Below are positions 62,330-64,000 of a stretch of 64,000 bases of DNA, in pieces. Origin of the DNA: Oxyruncus cristatus (lineage: Eukaryota; Chordata; Aves; Passeriformes; Cotingidae); contig VXAY01012530.1 of assembly GCA_013399855.1 (NCBI GenBank), forward strand, positions 6,979,505-7,043,504, given 5' to 3'. Position 1 is the first letter of the stretch; each line of letters opens with the position of its first letter. Under the pieces are notes generated by a model, which was not told the DNA's origin, ran no database searches, and saw nothing but the letters and a program-made list of their open reading frames with translations. The position numbers and the translations under genes were made by a program.

Positions 62330-64000
62330 TCCCTCGCCTTGTTTCAGGGTTCGGCTGGGCTATAGCGCCCAGAAGAGCCGGCGGGGCAGGTCGTGGCCGC
62401 ACCGCGCAGAGCCAGCCGCCCGCCCTCAGCTCCTCTGCGCGGGGCGCGGGGCGGGAGGCTCGGGAAATCGGTTTGATTTTGAAAACATTTTTCTGTCATT
62501 CCGGCCGGCTCGGTGTAGGCTCGGGCTCGCCAGGCACCGTGAGGGCGCGGCCGCTGCGTGGCGGGGCCGCCCCGCCGCTACCGCCGTGCGCGGCGCTCAC
62601 AAATCACCGCCTGAAAACACGAGAGGAAAACCTCGTCGTGCCTAATGGCTTGTGTGGAATAGCTCTAGTGCAGATTTGTCTTCATCAGTTTCCACCCCCA
62701 AAAAAAACCCATCCCCCATCTGGAAACATGAGTAGTTCAGCCCTGAATTTTCAGCATAACGACCGCGTCCCCCCGCAGCTCAGAGCCATCCCCGCGCAGT
62801 GCTCCTGCCTTTTCGGCTTCGTTTCTGACGGTAGAAGAGGTGCGGATGGGGGTGTCCCCTGCGAGGTTTGCCGTTGTCCCTCGTCCATCCGCCGCGGAGC
62901 GGAGCTACGCGGCCCGTCCGGCCCCGCCGCGCGCCCGCGGATCGCCGGGGGCTCAGTGCCGGCGCTTCCATGGGAAGACCGTCCGGGCTGTCACCTCGCC
63001 TTCTCGGTAAATTCAAGAGCCAGAATAAAACAGTTGCTTCGTGAGGCTGATGGCTGGGGAGAGGACCACGGAGAAGAGCGCACGGCGGCGCCTCCATCCC
63101 CTGTTGCCCCGGGGATGGCGCGATGGGATCGCATGGCCTTTCTGGCGAGCTGCAAAACACCGTGTAGGAGAATTGCCCCCCTTAGCCTTTTTAAAAACTC
63201 TTTCTTAATGTATTTTTTTTCTTAATTTATTTGGTTTGCTCTAGGGATAGATGTCTCAGAGCAGGGAGAGGATGCTCCGCTTCAACAGCCTGCCGGGAAC
63301 GTCCCGTCCGGCACCCGCGGAGGGCTCGGCCCGCGACCTCGGTGCCCCGAAATGGAGCTGCCGCCGTGCCTGTGGGCGCGGAGGGAAAACGGGGCCGAGG
63401 GAGAGCACCTGCCCTGGCAGCCGGGGACCCCTTGCTAAAAACTTCTCGAGGCTGGCAGCAGTTTGGTGCCTGGGGCAGGACCACTTGAATGGGCTCTATT
63501 ACTCTTTTCCTTCTTTCCCCTTTTTTTTTCTCCCACCCTCACTAGGGGCCAGTGCTCCAAGGCGGGCGGGGAACCCAGAGCAGCCGCCGGTCCCGGGGGA
63601 TGCTGCGCGGCGGCGGGGCCCGTCCGTATCGCGGGAGGAGCGGGATCTCCCCGCCAGGAAGAAAAGCCCAAAGCGCCGCGGACCGTGTGGGCCGAGGTTC
63701 GGCCCGTCAGCAGCGCCGCCCCAGTCGGAGGGGCCGGTTCGGCCCGGGCAGCCCCCCGCCGCAGACGCAGCAGTGGCTGCCCCGGCACCGCTGCCCCGAT
63801 AACCCGCTCAGCGCGGTACGGGCCGAATCACGGCCGCGGGAGCACTGCAAGCTTCACCCACATGCGCTGCGAACACTGCGATGCCTCCATGGGAGAGCGA
63901 GGACCAAGCACTGAGACGGCGGTAGCTCCGCCAGTATTTCAGGACGCGTCCAGCGGCCGCCCCGTCGGTGCGGACGGGGCTCCCCGGGCGGAGGGGCCGC
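62330..64000. promoter_or_regulatory. CpG island 2, continuing past the right edge
   Basis: Very CpG-rich DNA: roughly 50 CpG in 62,340-62,640 by hand count, again dense at 62,760-62,960, 63,290-63,430 and 63,560-64,000. Two AT-rich gaps inside it look like short introns. A donor-like CG|GTAAAT lies at 63,006. A pyrimidine tract ending GTTTGCTCTAG lies at 63,244, and a second, stronger one ending CCACCCTCACTAG at 63,545. This would fit 5' exons of a plus-strand gene, but I recognise no protein in the frames (including the one starting ATG at 63,251), so the exons may be untranslated or imaginary. Confidence 0.85.

Noticed and set aside
62473..63225. Open frame of 250 codons, plus strand
   Set aside because: It lies in the CpG island, where stops are rare by composition. 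It crosses donor- and acceptor-like sites, changes character along its length, and resembles no protein I know.

Overview
The window reads as nuclear DNA of a bird, most likely a passerine. It is AT-rich, and I can recognise no complete protein-coding gene in it. The datable features are chicken-repeat-1 (CR1) LINE fragments with the avian 3' end (a GGTCCCTTCCAACC-like block followed by ATTCTATG octamers). Two short elements have a tRNA-Ile-derived head joined to a CR1-type tail. That architecture is known to me from the zebra finch element TguSINE1 and its passerine relatives, and it is the best evidence for the order of bird.

Layout. 1-1280: no gene. 1281-3523: a 5'-truncated, broken CR1 copy carrying much of the reverse transcriptase domain. 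3.5-18.4 kb: gene desert with two CR1 tails (5.2 and 9.0-9.5 kb), a near-MORE octamer palindrome (10.15 kb), a pair of 65-bp unexplained near-identical segments (12.75 and 14.03 kb) and an antisense tRNA-Ile/CR1 SINE between them. 18.42-18.56 kb: an assembly gap of 76 N inside a C homopolymer. 20.5-26.6 kb: two antisense CR1 tails, a second SINE and one or two much older CR1/L3-type fragments. 26.6-57.6 kb: mostly unique AT-rich DNA. It holds a 121-bp TTTC-rich tract (32.2 kb), an antisense CR1 tail (34.9-35.45 kb), GC-richer islets near 27.6, 36.5, 38.0, 42.2, 46.9 and 51.0 kb, a nearly perfect 29-bp palindrome (36.9 kb), a full-length 5S-rRNA-like sequence (47.5 kb) and a CR1 tail (48.25-48.6 kb).

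The right-hand end changes character. CpG islands lie at about 57.60-58.27 kb and from about 62.33 kb to the right edge, separated by 4 kb of low-repeat AT-rich DNA containing homeodomain-like motifs. This is what the promoter and upstream regulatory region of a developmentally regulated gene often looks like. The gene would lie beyond the window or start inside the last kilobase. I could not identify it, and no open frame there resembles a family I know.

How parts relate. The CR1 tail at 9.4 kb and the tails of both SINEs are the same sequence type, so the LINE/SINE partnership that moved the SINEs is visible inside one window. I found no CRISPR array, operon, functional tRNA or rRNA gene, or intact transposon. 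I see no convincing evidence of an undescribed biological system. The most useful leads are the duplicated segment pair, the 5S-derived relic, the palindromes and the regulatory-looking right end.
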